This document shows, piece after piece, positions 1-6,917 of a stretch of 64,000 nt of DNA (its first letter is position 1; every line of letters begins with the position of its first letter). Under the pieces are notes generated by a model. It was given only the letters and a program-made list of their open reading frames with translations, had not been told where the DNA came from and did not search any database. Origin of the DNA: Dysgonomonas hofstadii (GTDB lineage Bacteria > Bacteroidota > Bacteroidia > Bacteroidales > Dysgonomonadaceae); the NCBI RefSeq assembly GCF_014196915.1, contig NZ_JACIEP010000011.1:1-64000 (forward strand), given 5' to 3'. The position numbers and the translations under genes were made by a program.

Positions 1-151
1 GGTTTAAAGGACGTTTCGACTTATCTGACAATCCTGATTTGCCCTCTTCTTGATACCGTTTTATCCAACGATAAAGAGTAGTTCTGGCAATACCGCATCG
101 TAATGCAGTTTTAGTAACAGAACCTGTCTGCTCATAGATTCTCCACCTCCA
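1..151 (-). pseudogene. Transposase N-terminal HTH fragment (runs off window)
   Basis: An open minus-strand frame from base 151 to the window edge encodes a helix-turn-helix of the IS481/IS630-like transposase type: SVTKTALRCGIARTTLYRW followed by IKRYQEEGKSGLSDKS. The frame is preceded directly by an in-frame TAA (152-154) and has no usable ATG, GTG or TTG before the motif, so the 5' end looks lost. The rest of the gene lies left of the window. It is probably an insertion-sequence remnant beside the integrative elements. A frameshifted but functional start cannot be excluded. Confidence 0.5.
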
Positions 152-285
152 TTATGTTAGGAAATAAACCAATATTTCAATTTTACGCTTTGTGTGCAGA
201 CTGATTTGCTATTATTTGGAACAAACCAGCCTGCCACCTTTAATTAATATTTTAACATACAATATTCATGCCAAAACAATGATTT

Positions 286-1494
286 TTATAACAAATTCTT
301 CATCGCTGCATCTATTTGACCATTTTCAAAGCTATCAAGATATATCTGCGTTATCTTTAAGTCTGAATGACCCAGTGTCTCACCAATCAAAGCTATATTT
401 ACACCAGAGTTCTTCAATACAGTAGCATAGCTGTGCCTAGCTGTGTACGAAGTGATATTTATATCTACTCCTGCTATCTTAGATATCTCCTTTAGTGCTT
501 TATTCACTTTACCCATGACCTTGTGTATTCGGTTGTACTTTTGAACCTCTGTAACATGGTAAAGGTTTAAAATTGGAAAGACATACACACTATTGTTTTG
601 CTGGTACTTTTGAATTATCTCTGATGCATTCTTCTGGAGAGGTATATTAATTTTTTTCTTGGTCTTTTTTCTGATATAAGACATCTGCTTATCTGAAATA
701 TTTTCATTTGTAAGATGTGCTATATCTGTGAAATTGATACCTCCACATAAATAACTGAAAATAAAGATATCTCTGGAAAATTGTACATAATATCTCTCCT
801 TGGTCAAATCTAGTTTTTGGATATCAATTATTATATTTTTAGATATGGCTCGTTTCTTTGTTGTAGTATCAAATTTCGATATTTTAAACTCATTGAAAGG
901 GTACAAATCTCTCCTTACAAATTTGGCTTTGATAGCCTTGTTATATACACTTCGTAGAGTTCTAAATGATAGACTGATACTTGTCTTAGCACATTTTTTC
1001 TCTCTAAGCCATTTTTCATATTCATTTAGCCAATTGACATCAATATCATTGAAAAGAATATTCATTTTGCCTTTTGTGAAGGTTCTTATTGAGTTGTACG
1101 AATCTTTATATACCAAAGCATTTCCTTGCCTTCCTGGGCCTTTAAATGATGCTATAGGCTGCATATAGAATTCCTGCACAGTTTTATGTTCTACTTTTTC
1201 AGTCAATGATGAGATGAGGCTCATTGCAGAAAAATCTCTATTGTCAGAATTGAGTTCCAATATTTGTTTCTGATATTCTAACTCCTTATCTAATATGATT
1301 TTATTGATTAATTCTTTATTAGGGCAATTCTTTCTTGGCTTGTTCTTCTTGAAATCCCAATTATCTGGATGAACTGATATGCCTAGGCTCTAATACCTTT
1401 TCTTTCCATCTTTGCAGATTCTTATCATCAATGGATGCTCTCCATTGGAAAGAGTTTTAGACCTGTAACAGAGGATGTTCACAGTAGTTTTCAT
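286..1494 (-). pseudogene. Tyrosine recombinase/integrase interrupted by an amber codon
   Basis: Reading from ATG 1494 gives a 402-codon integrase of the usual Bacteroidetes length. It opens MKTTVNILCYRSKTL (arm-binding domain), then has a core-binding domain, and a C-terminal catalytic domain with TARHSYAT and the tyrosine motif LGHSDLKITQIYLD. Codon 35 is TAG (1390-1392), just after KDGKKRY, while the frame on both sides keeps good family similarity, so this is a point nonsense change. A rescue start at TTG 1260 would give only 324 residues and lose the arm-binding domain. The first catalytic Arg position reads GGINF rather than RGxxF, a substitution also known in IntDOT-type integrases. 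It lies just outside the 1607 attachment copy and probably belongs to a second element extending left. Confidence 0.85.
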
Positions 1495-1501
1495 TGAGTT
1501 T

Positions 1502-1525
1502 TTGGTTTAACTCTTGGTTTAACTC
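1502..1525. repeat. Tandem 12-bp repeat, possible integrase arm sites
   Basis: Two perfect adjacent copies of TTGGTTTAACTC (1502-1513 and 1514-1525) sit just upstream of the integrase start at 1494 and about 80 bp from the attachment core. The position suits arm-type integrase binding sites or an operator; this is inference. A sequence CCATTACAAACC (1528-1539) follows and recurs at 9354-9365 next to the other attachment site. Confidence 0.5.
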
Positions 1526-1571
1526 AACCATTACAAACCAAAGAGAAACTACATAATTATAGAAAACAAAA

Positions 1572-1606
1572 AAGCACCTAGATTTTACTAAGTGCTTGAT
1601 TCTCAT
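1572..1606 (-). terminator. Hairpin beside the left attachment site
   Basis: AAGCAC (1572-1577) pairs with GTGCTT (1592-1597), and on the minus strand the stem is followed by a T run. A similar hairpin stands at the same place next to the intact tRNA-Pro gene (9382-9400), so both look like terminators for leftward transcription out of the tRNA end. Confidence 0.5.
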
Positions 1607-1622
1607 TTCGTCGGGATACCAG
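1607..1622. repeat. Attachment-site copy of the tRNA-Pro 3' end
   Basis: TTCGTCGGGATACCAG is repeated perfectly at 9426-9441, where it forms the 3' end of tRNA-Pro and its flank. At this copy the tRNA sequence stops after the match and unrelated sequence follows, as expected for the duplicated core left by site-specific integration. It separates two integrase genes that point away from each other. Confidence 0.8.
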
Positions 1623-1718
1623 AGCTATTAACCACTATTAGTAATCAATAAGTTAAATAAAGTGGGAGATTTTCAGGCGAATTTATCTATACAATACAGA
1701 ATCACAAATTTTTTAATT

Positions 1719-2867
1719 ATGAACATTTTAAACATTCGTATTGTATTTGACAGAAAGGGAGAAACCAAAAACAACCCTAAGAAATTAGGCTTAGTTCACA
1801 TTGAAGTATTGGAACGTTAGAGTAAAAGAAAAAGGTATATTTATACAGGTGTGAAAATTTTACCAAGTCAGTATTCAGGGAATGGCGGTTTTTCGGTTAA
1901 AAATCATCCTAATGCAATTATTGTAAAATCAAAGGTATTTGAGATTTATAACAAGATTGAAGCATTTGTCCATTCCGAAAAATGCACTTGTATAGATGAT
2001 ATTGAAAATTGGGATAAAAAGAAAGAGGAGAACATGACATTCTTAGAGTTTTTTGAACAAGAGATGTATAAAAAGCCTATTAAAGCAGGCACATTAAAAA
2101 CCCATAAAACCTTATTATTAGGTTTGGTTCGTTTCGGCAAGATTAAGCACTTCAAAGATATTACCTATCCTAACATTGCTGATTTTGACGTTTTCCTTAG
2201 AAAGACTTTAAAATCACAACCAATCTTATACAAAAGACATAACACACTGAATAGTTATATTAAAGAAGCTAAAAGACGGAAATATTTAACCGAAAATCCT
2301 TATTATGAATTTAAAATCAAGAAAGGTAAATCAAAAGACCCTATTGTTCTAAGTGAATCAGAAATCAAGAAAATCATAGATTATACACCAACCTCTACCA
2401 AAATAGAAAAAGTAAGGGATATGTATTTATTCCAATGTATGACAGGTTTAGCTTTTGTTGACATGCAGAATTTCAGTAAAGATAAAATCAGTTATGTAGA
2501 TAATGAGCCTATAATCAATGCAAGTAGAGTGAAAACAGATGAATCTTATATTATTCCTTTGTTTAAAGAAGCCCAAGAGATTTTGGAGAAGTATAACTAT
2601 TGTTTACCAAGAATATCCAATCAAAAGTATAACGATTATATAAAGGTTTTAGCCGAGCATGTAGGCATTGATAAGAAGCTAACATCACATACAGCAAGGC
2701 ACACATACGGCACTTATTTAATTAATAAGGGTGTTCCTGTTGCAGTCATTCAAAGGGCAATGGGGCACGCTAAAATCACTCAAACGTTAGGTTATGCCAA
2801 ATTATCAGCGAAGACTGTAAGAAATGAGATTTTAGAAATAGGAACAGACAACCGATTTGTAAGTTAA
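1719..2867 (+). pseudogene. Second tyrosine integrase, also interrupted by an amber codon
   Basis: From ATG 1719 the frame reads MNILNIRIVFDRKGETK through HIEVLER, then TAG (1818-1820, codon 34), then continues SKRKRYIYTGVKILP to the end. The full frame would give about 382 residues, normal for a Bacteroidetes phage-type integrase; from the internal GTG 1851 only 338 remain. Catalytic motifs are intact: HTARHTYGTYLINKG and MGHAKITQTLGYAKL with the tyrosine. The first Arg position is Ala (TGLAFVDM), common in this phylum. The gene starts about 100 bp inside the 1607 attachment copy and is the integrase of the 1.6-9.4 kb element. A hairpin terminator follows. It may be inactive or work as a truncated protein. 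Confidence 0.85.
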
Positions 2868-2875
2868 TATAAATT

Positions 2876-2900
2876 ATAGGGTAGTTTTATGCTACCCTAT
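2876..2900 (+). terminator. Terminator after the second integrase
   Basis: ATAGGGTAG (2876-2884) pairs perfectly with CTACCCTAT (2892-2900) around a 7-base loop, followed by a T-rich stretch, nine bases after the integrase stop codon. Confidence 0.65.
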
Positions 2901-2969
2901 TCCATTTATTTAACCATACCTTACAACTGTAAAAAGCCTAAAAACGTTATATAGGTAAAAGATAAATAG

Positions 2970-2977
2970 TATATTTG
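2970..2977 (+). promoter_or_regulatory. Bacteroidetes -7 box before the toxin-antitoxin operon
   Basis: TATATTTG matches TAnnTTTG exactly and lies 31 bp before the antitoxin ATG. No clear TTTG stands at the ideal upstream spacing. A GAAAGGAG stretch (2995-3002) just before the start may act as a ribosome binding site. Confidence 0.5.
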
Positions 2978-3008
2978 TATTATAAATAAAAATAGAAAGG
3001 AGCGTATT

Positions 3009-3248
3009 ATGACTACTTTAGAATTAAAAGCACAAATAAAACAAGATATAGACAATGAACAAGATAGTGCTATATTGGAAAAGCTGCGCGCCTATTATCA
3101 TAAATTGAAAAAAGCGAATAAAGATATGCCTTGTCAATATACATTAGAGGAGTTAAACAGCCGATTAGACGAAGCGGAAAGAGAAGCTGCGAATGGTGGC
3201 GGTATAGAGCATGATAAATTTATGCAAGAAGTAGAAACATGGTTATAA
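3009..3248 (+). CDS. Antitoxin of a RelE/ParE-type toxin-antitoxin pair
   Basis: This 79-residue charged, helical protein has the form of the short Bacteroidetes antitoxins that precede RelE/ParE toxins: a C-terminal TLEELNSRLDEAEREAANG segment followed by HDKFMQEVETWL, the region that normally wraps the toxin. Its stop overlaps the toxin start by 10 bases, so the two are translationally coupled. By analogy with type II systems it neutralises the toxin and represses the operon. It would help keep the integrated element in the genome. The precise antitoxin family is not certain. Confidence 0.75.
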   Translation: MTTLELKAQIKQDIDNEQDSAILEKLRAYYHKLKKANKDMPCQYTLEELNSRLDEAEREAANGGGIEHDKFMQEVETWL

Positions 3249-3553
3249 AATGGCTTGCTCCCTCAAGGCAGAGTTTAAAAGATATAGTTGCTTATTATAA
3301 AAAAGAATATGCTGAAAATGCAGCTCTTAAATTAATAACGGAAATAAGAACTTCTGTTGAAAGATTGAAAGAATTCCCTGAGCTAGCAGCTGTTGAACCA
3401 TTATTAATGAGTAGAGATAAAACTTATCGTTCACTTGTTGTCACAAAAACATATAAGGTTATCTACTATATAGAAAATGATATTATAAATATATCTGACA
3501 TATGGGATTGTCGGCAATCACCAGAGACTAATAAGAAAAAGATAAAAGAATAA
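3239..3553 (+). CDS. RelE/ParE-family toxin
   Basis: The 104-residue product has the ParE/RelE fold signature: an opening strand IKWLAPSRQSLKDIVAYY, a helix TEIRTSVERLKEFPELAAVEP, then YRSLVVTKTYKVIYYIENDIINISDIWDCRQSP. Members either cleave ribosome-bound mRNA (RelE) or poison gyrase (ParE); the sequence does not let me choose. The start ATG lies inside the antitoxin gene. A hairpin terminator follows the stop. Its place in an integrated element suggests an addiction role. Confidence 0.8.
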   Translation: MVIKWLAPSRQSLKDIVAYYKKEYAENAALKLITEIRTSVERLKEFPELAAVEPLLMSRDKTYRSLVVTKTYKVIYYIENDIINISDIWDCRQSPETNKKKIKE

Positions 3554-3570
3554 TTCTTATTAAAATATCG

Positions 3571-3607
3571 AATCGGGATAGTAATGAGCTATCTCGGTTT
3601 TATTTTT
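3571..3607 (+). terminator. Terminator after the toxin-antitoxin operon
   Basis: AATCGGGATAG (3571-3581) pairs with CTATCTCGGTT (3589-3599) with mismatch tolerance and runs into TTTTATTTTT. Confidence 0.6.
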
Positions 3608-3623
3608 AAGGTGTGTTTTTCAT
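3604..3623. repeat. 20-bp direct repeat, copy 1
   Basis: TTTTAAGGTGTGTTTTTCAT occurs here and, identically, at 3999-4018. The two copies bracket the iteron-like boxes and the 59-codon gene, a 395-bp segment. Confidence 0.7.
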
Positions 3624-3640
3624 GATAATTAAGAAACTGC

Positions 3641-3752
3641 AACAGCTTGTTACAGAATTAGACTGTAGAAAAAGCCAACAACCTGTTAGCCTATTGAATT
3701 ACACAATTAGGCAACAGTTTATTTCCCTATTAGATGTATGCAACAGCTTGTT
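3641..3752. repeat. Iteron-like AACAnnnTGTT boxes
   Basis: Four dyad boxes of the form AACA-N3-TGTT stand at 3641-3651, 3677-3687, 3713-3723 (one mismatch, TATT) and 3742-3752. Their starts are 36, 36 and 29 bp apart. Regular spacing and dyad symmetry suggest sites for a replication initiator or regulator. They lie downstream of the Rep-like gene on the same element, so an origin role is plausible but inferred. Confidence 0.55.
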
Positions 3753-3779
3753 TCGCAATAACTATCTTTAATAAATTTT

Positions 3780-3959
3780 CTATCCATTCAAATAATCCTT
3801 AATCACCTCAGGCGGATACCCCTCATATATAGCGAAATCATATACCGTTATTCTATCCTTTTGACAGGCAGTTTTAATTTGCTTCAATCGGATTTTTGCA
3901 GTTGAAAGGCTACATTCATAATATTTTATCAGGTCTTTTAATGTGACAGTTCTATGCAT
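3780..3959 (-). CDS. Small 59-residue protein next to the Rep gene
   Basis: The frame from ATG 3959 to TAG 3780 encodes 59 residues beginning MHRTVTLKDLIKYYECS and ending PPEVIKDYLNG. The first half, LKDLIKYYECSLSTAKIRLKQIK, could form a helix-turn-helix, suggesting a small DNA-binding protein. It is 69 bp downstream of the HUH initiator in the same direction and enclosed by 20-bp repeats. I do not recognise a named family. Codon usage and AT content match the neighbours. Confidence 0.55.
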   Translation of the reverse strand: MHRTVTLKDLIKYYECSLSTAKIRLKQIKTACQKDRITVYDFAIYEGYPPEVIKDYLNG

Positions 3960-3998
3960 AGTTATAATTCTTTTGTGTTCTTATTTCTTGAATTGGTA

Positions 3999-4018
3999 TT
4001 TTAAGGTGTGTTTTTCAT
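3999..4018. repeat. 20-bp direct repeat, copy 2
   Basis: This is identical to 3604-3623. It lies between the 59-codon gene start and the end of the Rep gene. Confidence 0.7.
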
Positions 4019-4028
4019 TATATTAGTT

Positions 4029-5066
4029 TTATGATAATGGCATATTATCGAACTTCACTTTTGCATAATGATTCTTATATATCTGCTCATTTAAAAAGTC
4101 TCGTAGCCAATACCAACTATCAGGCGGATTAAAGTATTTACCGTTATCCTGTTTCTGACATAAGTATTCTATTGTACACCATTCGTTATCCACTACAAAA
4201 GTTTTGATATGTTTTAATGTTTCTTTGATTGGCTTAAAATCATTCGTATTTTCATTGACGAATGTTTCGGCAGTAAACAGTTCACTTATATCGTGGCTGG
4301 AATGATAAGGAAGCTTGTAGAATGATATCGTATTCTTTGATACATATTTAGTCAGGTAACAGTTTAAAGCTTTTCTGTTATTGTTTACGTGTCTTACATC
4401 TACTCCGTTGTATTTTTGTATATCGAAGTTGACATTTATCTTTCCTTTATTCTCTTTTTTTCTTATCTGGTTATTAATCGCCCTTGCCATAAAGTAATTG
4501 ACTATTCTAATCTGCATAAATGTGTTTGTCAGCATATGGAAATGTATTGTGCCGTTCTTTTGCCGTTCAGCAACCCATAAGTAAGATTTTAAACCGCACT
4601 TTTTCCTTAATCGGGTTAATACGGTATTAAAGCATTTATAGGCAAATTCATCAGGGAAGTTCTGAGGAAAGGAAATAGAATAAAATGCCAGAAATTTCTT
4701 TGATTTGCGAAGCCCGAAGAAAGCGGAACATTTTTCTCTTACTTTCTTTTTATTGAGTGTATAGATAGTTTTCTTTGGTCGTTTGGGCTTTTCATGGTGC
4801 AATTGTTCATCTTTATTCTTAAATCGGGAGAACTGGTGTCCATCGTTGTAAAAGTCGTTTATACTCTCTCTAAACTCATTGTCAGTAACATAGTCTTTAT
4901 TTTGATTTAATTCTTGTATATCGGATTGGGGGATATTGGCTTTTAATTTTACTTTCTTGTAAATGGTGTTTGTTGCTTTATTATACTTGTATGTTGATGA
5001 ACCGAGAAATTTATCGTGTTTCATCTTTGTATATATCAGGTTGTTTTCTTTGAGTATGATTCCCAT
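4029..5066 (-). CDS. HUH-type rolling-circle replication initiator
   Basis: The 345-residue protein carries the two signatures of HUH endonucleases: GTIHFHMLTN at about residues 168-177, the metal-binding His-x-His, and NCYLTKYVSKN at about 234-244, the tyrosine-bearing helix with Tyr-x-x-Lys-Tyr. The layout resembles initiators of ssDNA phages such as Microviridae VP4 and of small rolling-circle plasmids. Such enzymes nick one strand at an origin and stay covalently attached through the tyrosine. No capsid, relaxase-coupling or secretion genes are seen, so the host element is probably a replicating satellite or mobilisable element rather than a full phage. The N-terminal 110 residues are charged and unassigned. 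Confidence 0.75.
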   Translation of the reverse strand: MGIILKENNLIYTKMKHDKFLGSSTYKYNKATNTIYKKVKLKANIPQSDIQELNQNKDYVTDNEFRESINDFYNDGHQFSRFKNKDEQLHHEKPKRPKKTIYTLNKKKVREKCSAFFGLRKSKKFLAFYSISFPQNFPDEFAYKCFNTVLTRLRKKCGLKSYLWVAERQKNGTIHFHMLTNTFMQIRIVNYFMARAINNQIRKKENKGKINVNFDIQKYNGVDVRHVNNNRKALNCYLTKYVSKNTISFYKLPYHSSHDISELFTAETFVNENTNDFKPIKETLKHIKTFVVDNEWCTIEYLCQKQDNGKYFNPPDSWYWLRDFLNEQIYKNHYAKVKFDNMPLS

Positions 5067-5167
5067 AGTAGATATGTTTTATTTGTTGATGTAACTTGTA
5101 TAAAAAAAGTTTGAAATATTATAGCTTAAATAAATCCATAGGGCGAAGCCGAAAGGAGAAAAAAAGT

Positions 5168-5386
5168 TTAATGTTTGTGTTTTGTGGTATGCAGCTCTAT
5201 AGTATTGGATTTGATAACAGACTGGATGTAGTTATCTATTGCTTTTTCTAGGAACCACCTTTTATTGCGGTGTACGATTGTTTCGTCTTTGCCGACAAAT
5301 GCACCCTCATGGATGATTTTGTAAAGTGTTGTCCGTTTTACGCCGAGTGCGTTACATGTTTGTTGCAGGTTTAAATATCCTTTCAT
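5168..5386 (-). CDS. Excisionase-like helix-turn-helix protein
   Basis: This 72-residue protein begins MKGYLNLQQTCNALGVKRTTLYKII, a MerR/excisionase-type winged helix (helix_turn_helix_17 style), followed by a wing around VHRNKRWFLEKAIDNYI. Proteins like this bend DNA for excision or select phage genes. It lies 101 bp upstream of the HUH initiator on the same strand and probably regulates it or directs excision at the tRNA-Pro site. Confidence 0.7.
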   Translation of the reverse strand: MKGYLNLQQTCNALGVKRTTLYKIIHEGAFVGKDETIVHRNKRWFLEKAIDNYIQSVIKSNTIELHTTKHKH

Positions 5387-5562
5387 TGTTTTGTGTTTTT
5401 AATTAATACTATATATAGATAATTTCATTTCAAAAACATGAATGGAAATGGACGGTTTCAGGATGAAAAATTGGAAAAAGTTGAGATATATAAAATAAGG
5501 GAATGAAAAGATTGTCTCTACATTGTGGAGACTTTTGGGGATAATAAGATATAATATAAAGA

Positions 5563-5583
5563 AAGCCACTATTTTTGTGGCTT
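5563..5583 (-). terminator. Terminator after the 72-residue protein
   Basis: AAGCCAC (5563-5569) pairs with GTGGCTT (5577-5583); on the minus strand the stem runs into TTCTTTAT. It separates the 5609-5827 gene from the excisionase-like gene. Confidence 0.6.
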
Positions 5584-5608
5584 CTTAATAATCTTGTTTA
5601 TTCTTATT

Positions 5609-5827
5609 TTATTTTTCACAATTGGGTAAAATATCCCTTAAGAGTTTTATATAATGTATAAATTCTTCGGACTGTTCATGAATTGTTTTATCATCTTCAT
5701 CCAATAATTGTAATCTGACAAGCATTTTAAAATATTCTAGTAAAAACTCATCAAGTAGTTTAGCGAAAGCTTTTGGTGTGGTATCTTCCGAAAGGAAAAT
5801 CTTTATTGGCTCTAAATCTAAAGTCAT
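5609..5827 (-). CDS. Hypothetical 72-residue acidic protein
   Basis: The product is acidic and probably all helical (PKAFAKLLDEFLLEYFKMLV, then SEEFIHYIKLLRDILPNCEK). I recognise no family. It is the first minus-strand gene of the mobile-element block and is divergent from the defence operon, with about 210 bp of shared AT-rich upstream DNA. A regulatory or accessory role is possible but not supported by any motif. Confidence 0.5.
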   Translation of the reverse strand: MTLDLEPIKIFLSEDTTPKAFAKLLDEFLLEYFKMLVRLQLLDEDDKTIHEQSEEFIHYIKLLRDILPNCEK

Positions 5828-6011
5828 AGTTGTTCGTTTTTAAACCTGATTAGTCAATCGGGTTAATAATAGTATAAGAATCCTATTTATTTAGTAGTTG
5901 TCTTTGGCTCTAATTGCTTCGTACGAACAAACAAAGCAAATAAAATAAGGCTATTGGTACAAAGATAGAATATTAGGATAAAATTGTTAATATTTGAATC
6001 CACTTTTTCCA

Positions 6012-6019
6012 TATCTTTG
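6012..6019 (+). promoter_or_regulatory. -7 box of the MNT-HEPN/ATPase/HNH operon
   Basis: TATCTTTG fits TAnnTTTG exactly and lies 22 bp before the ATG at 6042, implying a short leader. TTTG at 5993-5996 is only 15 bp upstream, shorter than the usual spacing. Confidence 0.5.
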
Positions 6020-6041
6020 AGTAATAAGAAAATAATAACGA

Positions 6042-6917
6042 ATGAAAAAGTCTATATCATATTTACCCAAAGAGAAACAGGAAGATTTAAACTATCTGAT
6101 AAAAGCAGTTTTGGAGAAGATACCCGAAACACAGATGATTATTCTTTTTGGCAGTTATGCAAGGAATGAATATGTAGATTATGACGAACGCATGGAGTTT
6201 GGAATAAAGACTACCAAAATATCCGATTATGATATTCTTGTGGTTACTCATGGCATATCTGATAAACTTGCAGGCAGCAGATTAGATAATATAGATGATA
6301 AATACTATACAAAGCCCGAAACACAAACGCCCGTACAATTTCTTAATGAGGATATTAAGAATCTGAATAAAGCCATTGAAGAGGGTAGGTATTTTTATAC
6401 CCAGATAAAGGAAGAGGGGATAATGCTTTACGACAATAAGAAGTCTAAATTGGCTCGTAAACGGAAATTAAACTATGCTGAAATCAAACAACAGGCAGAA
6501 GAATATTTTAATGAGAAATACAATAGAGCAAATGAATTTTTAATAGATGCAAGTAACTCTTATAACAGAAATAGCTTCGTACAATCTTCTTTTTATTTAC
6601 ATCAAGCTTGTGAAAACTACTATTATGCGATTCGCTTAGTTTTTACATTGAAAAGTAACAAACAACATAATCTATCTAAATTATCTTCATCGGTTAAAAG
6701 CTATTCGCCCGATTTGGCTAATGTTTTTCCTCTTCACCCTACGGAAGAAAAGCGTTTATTCGACCTTATCAAAGCTGCTTATGTTGAAGCCCGCTATAAT
6801 CCTAAGTTTATTGTTACAAAAGAGGATATTGATGCACTGATTCCGAAAGTGGAACTTTTAAGGGATATTACAAAGAGGATTTGTGAGGGGAAGATTAGGG
6901 AGTATGGAGAGAAATGA
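6042..6917 (+). CDS. MNT-type nucleotidyltransferase fused to HEPN domain
   Basis: The N-terminal half is a minimal nucleotidyltransferase: ILFGSYAR with Gly37-Ser38, then SDYDILVV with Asp62 and Asp64. The Gly-Ser to Asp-x-Asp spacing is longer than the GSx10DxD of stand-alone MntA. The C-terminal half (about residues 145-285) is a helical HEPN domain with ASSFYLHQACENYYYAI-like helices, a QHNLSKL motif and ARYNPKF; the RNase motif R-x4-6-H is not visible. In MntA-HepT pairs the MNT protein adenylylates the HEPN partner; here both are one chain. The gene overlaps the following ATPase by ATGA (6914-6917), so the two are translated together. It is the first gene of a three-gene operon and likely part of a defence system. 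Confidence 0.8.
   Translation: MKKSISYLPKEKQEDLNYLIKAVLEKIPETQMIILFGSYARNEYVDYDERMEFGIKTTKISDYDILVVTHGISDKLAGSRLDNIDDKYYTKPETQTPVQFLNEDIKNLNKAIEEGRYFYTQIKEEGIMLYDNKKSKLARKRKLNYAEIKQQAEEYFNEKYNRANEFLIDASNSYNRNSFVQSSFYLHQACENYYYAIRLVFTLKSNKQHNLSKLSSSVKSYSPDLANVFPLHPTEEKRLFDLIKAAYVEARYNPKFIVTKEDIDALIPKVELLRDITKRICEGKIREYGEK

Noticed and set aside
286-2867. Genome-wide amber reassignment as the reason for the two TAG codons
   Set aside because: TAG ends other genes normally here (for example the genes ending at 29472 and 50630), so it is a stop codon in this genome.
4029-5066. Integrated Microviridae prophage
   Set aside because: The HUH initiator resembles VP4, but no major capsid, spike or pilot protein gene is present in the element.
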